Shown in pieces: positions 24,587 through 31,651 of a stretch of DNA of 40,010 nucleotides; the first letter of the stretch is position 1, and each line of letters begins with the position of its first letter. Source of the DNA: Collinsella sp. OM04-5 (GTDB lineage Bacteria; Actinomycetota; Coriobacteriia; Coriobacteriales; Coriobacteriaceae); the NCBI RefSeq assembly GCF_003439125.1, contig NZ_QSUU01000018.1:279-40288 (forward strand), written 5' to 3'. A program made the translations under genes and the position numbers. The notes under the pieces are model-generated. The model ran no database searches. It saw only the letters and a program-made list of their open reading frames with translations, and was not told where the DNA came from.

Positions 24587-25552
24587 ATGGAGAACAAGTA
24601 CGTCTGCTCTGTCGATATCGGCGGAACTAAGATCGCGACTGCCATCATGGAGTACCCGGCTGACGGCAGCGTGCCCCATCCCGTTTTTGAGGCCGAGGTT
24701 CCTACCGAGGCCCAGGAGGGCGGCGAGGCCGTATTCCAGCGTATCGAGGCGTCCATCAAGGCTGCTCTCGAGTCGAATCCCGATGTCGAGGTCCTTGGCG
24801 TCGGTATCGGTGCCGCCGGCGTCGTCGATCCCAAGACGGGCGCCATCGCGTATGCCAATGAGATCATGCCCGGCTGGTCCGGCGTTCAGTTGGGGCCGCG
24901 TCTGCGCGAGGACCTCGGTCTTCCCGTTGCCGTCGTAGGCGACGTGCAGGCTCATGCTCTGGGCGAGGCCCACTGGGGCGTCGGCAAGGGCAAGTTCTCC
25001 GTCTTGTGTCTTGGCATCGGCACGGGCATCGGCGGCGCATATGTCGAGAACGGCCGCGTGATGCAGGGCTTCCATGGTGCTGCCGGCCATATGGGCCACA
25101 TCGAGTGCTCGGCTGCCGCCGGCATTCCCTGCGCCTGCGGGCGTTCCGGCCATCTGGAGTCGGTTGCTTCGGGCACTTCCATTGGTCGAATGTACGATGA
25201 GCGTTTTGGCCGCGTCGACCCCAGCCGTCCTTCGGTCGGTCGCGATGTGAACGACCTGTGTCGTGCTGGCGACGCAAAGGCGACCGAGGTCATCCATGAC
25301 GCCGGCTTTGCGCTGGGCGCCAGCTTGGGCTCGCTTGCCAATATTCTGGATCCAGAGGTCATCGTGCTTTCGGGCGGCGTAATTCATCAGGGTCCCGATT
25401 GGCGTTCGCAGACGTGGAAGGACTCGGTGCACGAGGGCTATGCCAGCCAGGCGCTCGACCCGCTTCAGGACACGCCGATCCTCATCGGTTCTCTGGAGGG
25501 CGACGCGCCGCTTATCGGTGCCGCCGAACACCTTCTTGCGTCGTTGAAGTAA
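24587..25552 (+). CDS. nanK: ROK-family sugar kinase, probable N-acetylmannosamine kinase
   Basis: NanK phosphorylates ManNAc to ManNAc-6-P with ATP in the cytosol. The 321-aa product has the ROK ATP site VDIGGTKIATA (residues 6-16), GVGIGAAGVVDPKTG, and the zinc-binding region HIECSAAAGIPCACGRSGHLESVASG with several Cys and a His. Like other ROK kinases it has no helix-turn-helix, so it is not a repressor. ROK members also phosphorylate glucose, allose or GlcNAc; the assignment to ManNAc rests on its position between nanA and nanE. ATG 24587 has AAGGAG 6 nt upstream. Confidence 0.85.
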   Translation: MENKYVCSVDIGGTKIATAIMEYPADGSVPHPVFEAEVPTEAQEGGEAVFQRIEASIKAALESNPDVEVLGVGIGAAGVVDPKTGAIAYANEIMPGWSGVQLGPRLREDLGLPVAVVGDVQAHALGEAHWGVGKGKFSVLCLGIGTGIGGAYVENGRVMQGFHGAAGHMGHIECSAAAGIPCACGRSGHLESVASGTSIGRMYDERFGRVDPSRPSVGRDVNDLCRAGDAKATEVIHDAGFALGASLGSLANILDPEVIVLSGGVIHQGPDWRSQTWKDSVHEGYASQALDPLQDTPILIGSLEGDAPLIGAAEHLLASLK

Positions 25553-25569
25553 ACATAACTACCAAGTGC

Positions 25570-25672
25570 GCCTTCTGAGGTGCCGCAGATTGACGTGAAA
25601 GAGGAGCGAAGCGTACTTCGGTACGCGAGCGACGGTTTGAACGTCAAGGTGCGGTGTCTCAGAAGGCTGTTT
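25570..25672 (+). repeat. 98-nt UUCG-capped structured hairpin between nanK and nanE
   Basis: GCCTTCTGAG (25570-25579) pairs with CTCAGAAGGC (25658-25667). Further in, 25580-25587 pairs with 25650-25657 (three G-U pairs) and TTGACGT (25590-25596) with ACGTCAA (25641-25647), with purine-rich internal loops between. The tip is GCGTAC-TTCG-GTACGC (25611-25626). TGTTTT follows at 25668-25672. It could be an attenuator, a regulatory RNA, or one copy of a dispersed palindromic repeat. Only one copy is seen in this window. Confidence 0.7.
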
Positions 25673-25692
25673 TGAGAAAGGTTGAGTCGCAC

Positions 25693-26379
25693 ATGACCGT
25701 TGATCCTTTGATTCAATCCCTGAAGGGAAAGCTCGTCGTGAGCGTTCAGGCGTATATGGGCGAGCCGCTTCGTACGCCCGAGACCATGGCTCAAATGTCT
25801 CGCGCTTGCGAACTCGGCGGCGCCGCCGCCATTCGCTGCCAGGGCCTTGCCGACATTGCCGCCATTAAGGGTCGCTGTGAGGTTCCTGTTATTGGCCTAT
25901 GGAAGGATGGACACGAGGGCGTTTACATCACGCCGACGCTGCGTCACGCCCGCGCCTGCGTTGCTGCTGGTGCCGATATCGTGGCGATCGATGCCACCGA
26001 TCGTCCGCGCCCCGATGGCAAGACGGTCGAGGATACCTTCCGTCCGCTGCACGAGGAGGGTGTGCTCCTGATGGCGGATTGTGCCACCATCGAGGACATT
26101 CGCCGTGCGGTTGATATGGGCTTCGACCTGGTATCTACCACGCTCTCTCACGGTGTCGCCGCCATCGACTGCACCATGGCCGATGGCCCCGACCTGCCGC
26201 TCCTGCGTCAGGCGACCGAGGAATTCCCCGGCCTTCCCATCATTTGCGAGGGTCGCGTGCATACGCCCGAGGAGGCTCGCGCCGCGATCGATGCTGGCGC
26301 CTGGGCCGTTGTCGTCGGCACCGCCATCACGCACCCCACGAGTATTACAAGTTGGTTCAAGGCTGCGCTTGAGGCGTAA
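25693..26379 (+). CDS. nanE: N-acetylmannosamine-6-phosphate 2-epimerase
   Basis: NanE converts ManNAc-6-P to GlcNAc-6-P, the last dedicated step of sialic-acid breakdown. The 228-aa length is typical. The TIM-barrel signatures are clear: KLVVSVQAYMGEPL at the start, VIGLWKDGHEGVYITPT, IVAIDATDRPRPDG, MADCATIED and ICEGRVHTPEEARAAIDAGAWAVVVGTAITHP. ATG 25693 gives the standard N-terminus; AAAGG lies 11 nt upstream, longer than ideal. The frame is open further back into the hairpin, without homology. It is the last gene of the nan cluster, followed by a terminator-like hairpin at 26433-26466. Confidence 0.95.
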   Translation: MTVDPLIQSLKGKLVVSVQAYMGEPLRTPETMAQMSRACELGGAAAIRCQGLADIAAIKGRCEVPVIGLWKDGHEGVYITPTLRHARACVAAGADIVAIDATDRPRPDGKTVEDTFRPLHEEGVLLMADCATIEDIRRAVDMGFDLVSTTLSHGVAAIDCTMADGPDLPLLRQATEEFPGLPIICEGRVHTPEEARAAIDAGAWAVVVGTAITHPTSITSWFKAALEA

Positions 26380-26406
26380 GACAGGCCTCGTATCCGCTCG
26401 GGGCGG

Positions 26407-26412
26407 TATACT
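26407..26412 (+). promoter_or_regulatory. Candidate -10 box for rapZ-whiA
   Basis: TATACT matches five of six -10 bases. No -35 hexamer fits at 16-18 bp. A transcript from here would include the hairpin at 26433-26456 in its leader. Confidence 0.3.
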
Positions 26413-26432
26413 CAATAAAGCAATTGACCGCG

Positions 26433-26466
26433 CGGGATCCGGGTTGCTGGGTCCCGTGCTTGTTTT
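26433..26466 (+). terminator. Terminator of the nan operon or leader attenuator of rapZ
   Basis: CGGGATCC (26433-26440) pairs with GGGTCCCG (26449-26456), 8 bp with one U-G and an 8-nt loop. TGCTTGTTTT follows. The rapZ ribosome-binding site GGGAGG begins 2 nt later, which leaves no room for a separate promoter downstream of it. Confidence 0.65.
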
Positions 26467-26479
26467 CGGGAGGCAGCAC

Positions 26480-27400
26480 ATGCAAAAGGGAGATGCCATG
26501 GATGCGGCGGAGCGCTCGGAGCGCATCCCCGATATCGTCATCATCACCGGAATGTCCGGATCGGGCCGCACGCAGGCCATGCACGTGTTCGAGGACATGG
26601 GCTATTTTTGCATCGATAACCTGCCTCCGCGTCTGATCGCCCAGCTTGCCGAGCTCGTCGGCATTAATACGGGCGTGGGCAGGCATCTCGCCGTCACCTG
26701 CGATTTGCGTAGCCAGGGCTTGTTCGATGAGCTGCTCGATGCGGTCGCCGCGCTCGAAGAGCGCGAGATGAGCTGCGACATCGTGTTCCTGGAGGCTTCT
26801 GACGAGGTACTGATTCGTCGCTACAGCGAAAATCGCCGCCGTCATCCCATTGCCAAGCCGGGGGAGACTACGGCCGATGCGATTCAGCGCGAGCGCCTGC
26901 AGCTGCAGGGTGTGCGCGATCGAGCCGATATGATTATCGACACGAGCCGCCTACGCACCTCTGCGCTGCGCAACAAATTGCGCATGGCGTTCTCCGAGTT
27001 GTCCGACCAGCAGCTCATGGACGTTCACGTGTTCTCGTTTGGCTTTAAGCACGGTATGCCCGTCGAGGCGGACATTATGATCGACGTTCGCTTCCTGCCC
27101 AATCCGTTCTACGATCCCGAGATGCGCACCATGACCGGTCTCGATAAAAAGGTCTCCGACTTTGTTCTGGACCATCCCAAGACCCAGGAGTTCTGGAAGG
27201 CCTGGACGCAGCTGCTCGATACGGTGATGCCGGGCTATATCGCGGAGGGTAAGCCGCAGCTTTCTATCGCCATCGGCTGCACGGGCGGACAGCACCGTAG
27301 CGTCGCCATCGCCGAGGCCACGGCCCGTTACCTGGAAGGCGCCCAGTATCACGTGAGCATCTCCCACCGCGACCTGTCGCGCGCCAACACGAAGGCATAG
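26480..27400 (+). CDS. rapZ: RapZ/YvcJ-family nucleotide-binding protein
   Basis: RapZ proteins bind nucleotides and, in E. coli, act as an RNA-binding adaptor controlling glucosamine-6-phosphate synthase; the actinobacterial role is less clear. The product has 306 aa. The P-loop is ITGMSGSGRTQAMH, with Arg in place of the usual Lys, as in actinobacterial homologues. Family landmarks are FCIDNLPPRLI, the SENRRRHPI stretch, SFGFKHGMPVEADIMIDVRFLPNPF, and the C-terminal GCTGGQHRSVAIAE that binds a phosphate-like ligand. Two starts are possible, ATG 26480 (GGGAGG, spacing 6) and ATG 26498 (AGGGAG, spacing 5); the upstream one is given. whiA starts 6 nt after the stop, with no yvcK between. Confidence 0.93.
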   Translation: MQKGDAMDAAERSERIPDIVIITGMSGSGRTQAMHVFEDMGYFCIDNLPPRLIAQLAELVGINTGVGRHLAVTCDLRSQGLFDELLDAVAALEEREMSCDIVFLEASDEVLIRRYSENRRRHPIAKPGETTADAIQRERLQLQGVRDRADMIIDTSRLRTSALRNKLRMAFSELSDQQLMDVHVFSFGFKHGMPVEADIMIDVRFLPNPFYDPEMRTMTGLDKKVSDFVLDHPKTQEFWKAWTQLLDTVMPGYIAEGKPQLSIAIGCTGGQHRSVAIAEATARYLEGAQYHVSISHRDLSRANTKA

Positions 27401-27406
27401 GCCTGC

Positions 27407-28336
27407 ATGTCGTTTACCGCCGAGGTGCGTGACGAGCTTGCGCGCTGCGAACCCGAATGTGAATACTGCGATTTGTCGACGCTTGCCGCCCTGACGCGTG
27501 TGAGCGGTACGCTTTCGTTGGCCGGCTCCGGGCGGTATCGTTTGACGGTCGCGACCGAGACGGGAGCCGTCGCGCGCACGATGATCACGCTGACGCATCG
27601 CATTCTTAAGCTCAAAACGGAATTCACCGTTCGTAAATCGGTCTTGCATAAGGTCCGTAACTATCTCATTACCCTGCCCGATCAACCCGACCTGGACAAG
27701 GCTCTGGTGCTGCTGGGCATTCTAGACCGCAGGGGAGGGCTCGTCGCTGGTGTTCCCCGACACATCGTTGCCCGTCCCTGCTGCAGGCTTGCCTACATCC
27801 GCGGCGCGCTCATCGCGGGCGGCTTCGTGGCCGATCCACGCGGCGATTTTCATTTGGAGATCGCGGTGCAGGGCGAGCAATATGCTAAGGGGCTTTGCGA
27901 CCTGTTGGGGCAGATTGGGGTCCATGCTCGTGTTAATGCACGGCGGGGGTCATATGCCGTGTACATTAAGAGCGCCGAGGAAATCGAGCATCTATTAAAG
28001 CTGATTGGTGCCAAGCGCAGCGTTGCCGAGATTGAGGAGGCGCGCGCGGTCAAGTTGGTTAAGAACGATGTGAACCGTCGCGTGAACGCCGAGCTCGCCA
28101 ACCAGACCAGAAGCGCCGGTGCTGCCCAACATCAGCTTGCGCTTATCGATGAGCTCGAGCAGCGCGGCCTTCGCGATGCGCTTCCGGATGCCTTGGCGGT
28201 CTTTTGCGACCTGCGCGAGCGCTATCCCGATCTGTCGCTGCGTGATTTAGGTGAGATGGCTGACCCTCCCTTGTCGAAGTCGGCCCTCTACCATCGAGTT
28301 TTGAGGCTTGAAAAGCTCATTGAAGCAAACCGGTAG
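27407..28336 (+). CDS. whiA: WhiA DNA-binding regulator
   Basis: WhiA joins an N-terminal pair of degenerate LAGLIDADG homing-endonuclease-like domains to a C-terminal helix-turn-helix. In Streptomyces it controls sporulation septation and in Bacillus it influences division. The 309-aa product starts with MSFTAEVRDELAR, as WhiA proteins do. It contains GGLVAGVPRHIVARPCCRLAYIRGALIAGGFVADP in the expected place and ends with the HTH segment YPDLSLRDLGEMADPPLSKSALYHRVLRLEKL. ATG 27407 was chosen from the family N-terminus; only AAGG (27392-27395) resembles a ribosome-binding site, so coupling to rapZ is likely. An AT-rich region follows. Confidence 0.95.
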   Translation: MSFTAEVRDELARCEPECEYCDLSTLAALTRVSGTLSLAGSGRYRLTVATETGAVARTMITLTHRILKLKTEFTVRKSVLHKVRNYLITLPDQPDLDKALVLLGILDRRGGLVAGVPRHIVARPCCRLAYIRGALIAGGFVADPRGDFHLEIAVQGEQYAKGLCDLLGQIGVHARVNARRGSYAVYIKSAEEIEHLLKLIGAKRSVAEIEEARAVKLVKNDVNRRVNAELANQTRSAGAAQHQLALIDELEQRGLRDALPDALAVFCDLRERYPDLSLRDLGEMADPPLSKSALYHRVLRLEKLIEANR

Positions 28337-28381
28337 TTTAAAGTATCGACTTATATACGGATTTAGCTGCTATTTTATTCT

Positions 28382-28395
28382 TTAAAACGTTTTAA
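28382..28395. promoter_or_regulatory. 14-bp perfect palindrome upstream of gap
   Basis: TTAAAACGTTTTAA is a perfect palindrome with a central CG, as in many LacI-family operators. It lies in a very AT-rich stretch of about 110 bp, some 57 bp before the -10 candidate of gap. Its core TAAAACGTTT recurs in the nan leader at 15678-15687. Confidence 0.4.
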
Positions 28396-28451
28396 CGTAA
28401 ATTTGATTTTCAATTTCGACTATTCTCGTGAAATTCAAGTCAAAAAAAAGG

Positions 28452-28457
28452 TATATT
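28452..28457 (+). promoter_or_regulatory. Candidate -10 box of gap
   Basis: TATATT follows a run of eight A (28442-28449) in an AT-rich region that could act as an UP element. The -35 (about 28428-28434) is weak. The leader would be about 65 nt. Confidence 0.4.
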
Positions 28458-28529
28458 AGGCGAGTGGTTAGTTTGTGGGCCTCAACGGCGGGCGCTGTAG
28501 CTTGCGGGGGCCTTACGAAAGGAGACACA

Positions 28530-29555
28530 ATGGCAGTAAAGGTTGCTATTAACGGCTTCGGTCGCATCGGTCGTCTGGCTTTCCGTCAGATGTTCGGTCA
28601 TGAGGGCTCCGAGATCGTCGCTATCAACGACCTCACCTCTCCCGATATGCTCGCTTACCTGCTGAAGTACGACTCCACGCAGGGCAACTACGCTCGCGAT
28701 CACGAGGTCGTTGCTGGCGAGGATTCCATCACCGTTGACGGCAAGGAGATCAAGATCTACAAGGAGGCCGACGCCAACAACCTGCCTTGGGGCGACCTCG
28801 ACGTCGACGTCGTTCTCGAGTGCACCGGCTTCTACACCAGCAAGGCTAAGGCTCAGGCCCACATCAACGCTGGCGCCAAGAAGGTCGTCATCTCCGCTCC
28901 GGCCGGCAGCGATCTGCCCACCATCGTGTACAACGTCAACCACGAGACGCTGACCGCTGAGGACAACATCATCTCTGCTGCTTCCTGCACCACCAACTGC
29001 CTCGCCCCGATGGCCAAGGGTCTGAACGACTTCGCTCCCATCGTGTCCGGCATCATGACCACCATTCACGCCTGGACTGGCGACCAGATGCCGCTCGACG
29101 GCCCGCAGCGCAAGGGCAACAAGCGTCGTAGCCGCGCCTGCGCCGTCAACATCGTCCCCAACACCACCGGTGCTGCCAAGGCTATCGGCCTGGTTCTCCC
29201 CGAGCTCAACGGTAAGCTCATCGGTGCCGCCCAGCGCGTCCCGACGCCGACCGGCTCCATCACCAACCTCTACGCTGTCGTTGACAAGAAGGTCACCGTC
29301 GACGAGGTCAACGCCGCTATGAAGGCCTACGCTGCCACCATCTCCGAGACCTTCGGTTACAACGAGGACGACATCGTCTCCACCGACATCATCGGCGAGA
29401 CCCACGGCTCCATCTTCGACGCCACTCAGACCATGTGCTCTGATCTCGGCAACGGCCAGACCCTCGTTCAGGTCACCTCTTGGTACGACAACGAGAACTC
29501 TTACACCTCTCAGATGGTCCGCACCATCAAGTACTTCGAGAAGTTCGTTGCTTAA
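28530..29555 (+). CDS. gap: Glyceraldehyde-3-phosphate dehydrogenase
   Basis: This enzyme oxidises and phosphorylates glyceraldehyde-3-phosphate to 1,3-bisphosphoglycerate with NAD+. The 341-aa protein starts with [18 protein letters not shown], the NAD-binding site. Catalytic Cys153 is in [13 protein letters not shown], and the inorganic-phosphate loop and the C-terminal [16 protein letters not shown] are standard. ATG 28530 has AAAGGAG 5 nt upstream. Codon use is very strongly biased towards C-ending codons, a sign of high expression. A strong terminator follows the gene, yet pgk has no obvious promoter of its own, so some read-through is expected. Confidence 0.98.
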   Translation: MAVKVAINGFGRIGRLAFRQMFGHEGSEIVAINDLTSPDMLAYLLKYDSTQGNYARDHEVVAGEDSITVDGKEIKIYKEADANNLPWGDLDVDVVLECTGFYTSKAKAQAHINAGAKKVVISAPAGSDLPTIVYNVNHETLTAEDNIISAASCTTNCLAPMAKGLNDFAPIVSGIMTTIHAWTGDQMPLDGPQRKGNKRRSRACAVNIVPNTTGAAKAIGLVLPELNGKLIGAAQRVPTPTGSITNLYAVVDKKVTVDEVNAAMKAYAATISETFGYNEDDIVSTDIIGETHGSIFDATQTMCSDLGNGQTLVQVTSWYDNENSYTSQMVRTIKYFEKFVA

Positions 29556-29595
29556 TTTAGCTTTTAGCGAATAGCTCGTTGAGCGTCTAAAGAAG

Positions 29596-29640
29596 GGCGC
29601 GGCCTTATAGGGCTTACACCCTAGGGTCGCGCCTTTTTTA
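29596..29640 (+). terminator. Strong terminator between gap and pgk
   Basis: GGCGCGGCC (29596-29604) pairs with GGTCGCGCC (29625-29633) with one G-U. An inner stem, TAGGG/CCCTA, extends it. Six T follow at 29634-29639. It probably makes gap mRNA more abundant than pgk mRNA. Confidence 0.88.
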
Positions 29641-29649
29641 TAGGAAATC

Positions 29650-29672
29650 GTCTGCCGTAATGGGAGGCAGAC
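29650..29672 (+). repeat. Hairpin in the pgk leader
   Basis: GTCTGCC (29650-29656) and GGCAGAC (29666-29672) form a perfect 7-bp stem with a 9-nt loop, 24 nt before the pgk start. It may be a 5' stabiliser of the processed pgk message. Confidence 0.45.
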
Positions 29673-29695
29673 ACGTACGAAAGGTAGAAGCAAAC

Positions 29696-30886
29696 ATGGC
29701 CTTTACCAAGAAGACCGTCCGCGACATCGATGTCGACGGCAAGCGCGTTCTCGTCCGCGTTGACTTCAACGTGCCTATCAAGGATGGCGTCGTTGGCGAC
29801 ACCACCCGCATCAAGGCTGCCCTGCCCACCATCAACTACCTCGTTGAGCACAACGCTCGCGTCATTCTCATGAGCCACCTCGGCCGTCCCGAGGGCACCG
29901 GCTTCCAGCCTGAGCTCTCCCTTGAGCCTGTCGCCAAGAAGCTCGCTGAGCTCTCTGGTCTCGATGTTGCCTTTGTCGCCGACACCTACGGCGAGAAGGC
30001 TGCTGAGGCTGTCGCCGCCGTCGAGCCGGGCAAGGTCCTCGTTCTCGAGAACGTCCGTTTCGACAAGCGTGAGAAGAAGAACGATCCCGAGATCGCCAAG
30101 AAGCTCGCTTCCTATGGTGACGTCTTCGTTCTCGATGCCTTCGGCACCGCTCACCGCGCCCAGGGTTCCGTCGTGGGCCCCGCCGCTTACCTGCCTGCCG
30201 TCGCCGGCTTCCTGCTCGAGAAGGAGGTCGACACGCTGACCGGCATCTTCGCCGAGCCCGAGCGCCCCTTCGTCGCTATCGTCGGCGGTTCCAAGGTTTC
30301 CTCCAAGATCGGCGTTCTCGATCACCTCATCGACTCCGCTGACACCCTGATCATCGGTGGCGGCATGGCCTACACCTTCTTCCTGGCTCAGGGCCTGACC
30401 GTCGGTCAGTCCCTCAAGGAAGAGGACTGGGTCGAGCGCGCCGGCGAGATGCTCAAGAAGGCCGAGGAGAAGGGCGTCAAGATCCTGCTCCCCATCGACA
30501 ACCGCGTTGCCGATCACTTTGGCGAGGACGCTGTCCCCGAGGTTGTCGCTTCCGACGCTATCCCCGACGATCGTGAGGGCATGGACATCGGCCCCAAGAC
30601 CGAGGAGCTCTACGCCGAGGCCGTCAAGGGCGCCAAGACCGTGTTCTGGAACGGCCCCATGGGCGTCTTCGAGTTCGACAACTTCGCTCACGGCACCCAG
30701 GCTATCGCCGAGGCCGTCGCCGAGGCCGACTGCACCTCGATCATCGGCGGTGGTGACTCTGTCGCGGCTGTCAACAAGTTCAACCTGGCCGACAAGATGA
30801 GCTGGATCTCCACCGGTGGTGGCGCTTCCATGGAGCTCGTCGAGGGTAAGGCCCTGCCCGGAGTGGAGGCGCTTCTCGATGCCTAA
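29696..30886 (+). CDS. pgk: Phosphoglycerate kinase
   Basis: Pgk transfers phosphate from 1,3-bisphosphoglycerate to ADP. The 396-aa length is typical. Signatures are RVLVRVDFNVP (residues 18-28) with the substrate-binding Asp and Asn, MSHLGRPEG, the ENVRF segment, the hinge, and the C-terminal IIGGGDSVAAV and STGGGASMELVEG nucleotide site. ATG 29696 is chosen from the family N-terminus; AAAGG lies 11 nt upstream, a long spacing. The 3' end overlaps tpiA by 8 nt. Codon bias is strong. Confidence 0.97.
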   Translation: MAFTKKTVRDIDVDGKRVLVRVDFNVPIKDGVVGDTTRIKAALPTINYLVEHNARVILMSHLGRPEGTGFQPELSLEPVAKKLAELSGLDVAFVADTYGEKAAEAVAAVEPGKVLVLENVRFDKREKKNDPEIAKKLASYGDVFVLDAFGTAHRAQGSVVGPAAYLPAVAGFLLEKEVDTLTGIFAEPERPFVAIVGGSKVSSKIGVLDHLIDSADTLIIGGGMAYTFFLAQGLTVGQSLKEEDWVERAGEMLKKAEEKGVKILLPIDNRVADHFGEDAVPEVVASDAIPDDREGMDIGPKTEELYAEAVKGAKTVFWNGPMGVFEFDNFAHGTQAIAEAVAEADCTSIIGGGDSVAAVNKFNLADKMSWISTGGGASMELVEGKALPGVEALLDA

Positions 30887-31646
30887 TCGCACCCTTCTTA
30901 TCGCTGGTAACTGGAAGATGAACAACGACGTCGCCGAGGCCGCCAAGCTCGCCGACGAGCTGGCTCAGGCTCTGCCCGAGGTTCCGGCTGGCGTCGAGGT
31001 GCTCGTCTGCCCTCCGACCATTGACATCACCACGGTTCATGACCGCATTCAGGCTGCCCCCATCGCCCTCGGTGCACAGAACGTGTACTGGGAGGCCAAG
31101 GGTGCCTTCACCGGTGAGTCCTCTTGCGACATGCTCAAGTCCGCTGGCTGCACCTACTGCATCATCGGTCACTCCGAGCGTCGCGACTACTTCCACGAGA
31201 CCGACGAGGACCAGAACAAGAAGGCCAAGGCCCTCGTTGCCGCCGGTCTTGTTCCCGTCTTCTGCTGCGGCGAGTCCCTCGAGGTCCGCGAGGCTGGCAC
31301 CTATGTCGAGCACGTCGTGAACCAGGTCAAAGCTGGCCTTGCTGGTCTTGAGATCACCTGCCCCAAGCAGGTCGTCGTCGCCTACGAGCCCATCTGGGCC
31401 ATCGGCACCGGCAAGACCGCTACCGCCGAGGACGCTCAGGAGGTCTGCGGCGCTATCCGTGAGACCCTCAAGGAGATGTTTGGCGAGGAGCTCGCCGACG
31501 GTATCCGCGTCCTGTACGGTGGTTCCGCTAAGCCCGGCAACATTGCCGAGCTCGTCGCCAAGCCCGACGTTGACGGCGCCCTCGTGGGCGGCGCTTCGCT
31601 CAAGGCTGCCGACTTCGCCTCTATGGTCGTCAAGGCAGGCGAGTAG
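30879..31646 (+). CDS. tpiA: Triosephosphate isomerase
   Basis: TpiA interconverts dihydroxyacetone phosphate and glyceraldehyde-3-phosphate. The 255-aa TIM barrel has the active-site NWKMN at the start, His98 in IIGHSERR, Glu170 in AYEPIWAIGTG, and the phosphate-binding YGGSAKPGN and GALVGGASL. The ATG lies inside the end of pgk (overlap ATGCCTAA) with GGAGG at 30865-30869, so translation is likely coupled. gpmI follows after 5 nt. Confidence 0.97.
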   Translation: MPNRTLLIAGNWKMNNDVAEAAKLADELAQALPEVPAGVEVLVCPPTIDITTVHDRIQAAPIALGAQNVYWEAKGAFTGESSCDMLKSAGCTYCIIGHSERRDYFHETDEDQNKKAKALVAAGLVPVFCCGESLEVREAGTYVEHVVNQVKAGLAGLEITCPKQVVVAYEPIWAIGTGKTATAEDAQEVCGAIRETLKEMFGEELADGIRVLYGGSAKPGNIAELVAKPDVDGALVGGASLKAADFASMVVKAGE

Positions 31647-31651
31647 GACAT

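Noticed and set aside
24587..25552. ROK protein as the missing NanR/NagC-like repressor
   Set aside because: The protein starts directly with the ATP-binding site and has no N-terminal helix-turn-helix, so it is a kinase.
25570..25667. Palindrome as a CRISPR repeat, tRNA or insertion-sequence end
   Set aside because: There is a single copy with no spacers, no cloverleaf, no target duplication and no transposase nearby.
26510..26560. Loss of the P-loop Lys in RapZ (GMSGSGRT) as a broken active site
   Set aside because: Arg at this position is usual in actinobacterial RapZ homologues, so it is a lineage feature and not damage.
28382..28398. CcpA-type cre site upstream of gap
   Set aside because: The palindrome differs from the cre consensus at two conserved positions, and CcpA control of this kind is not established for this lineage.
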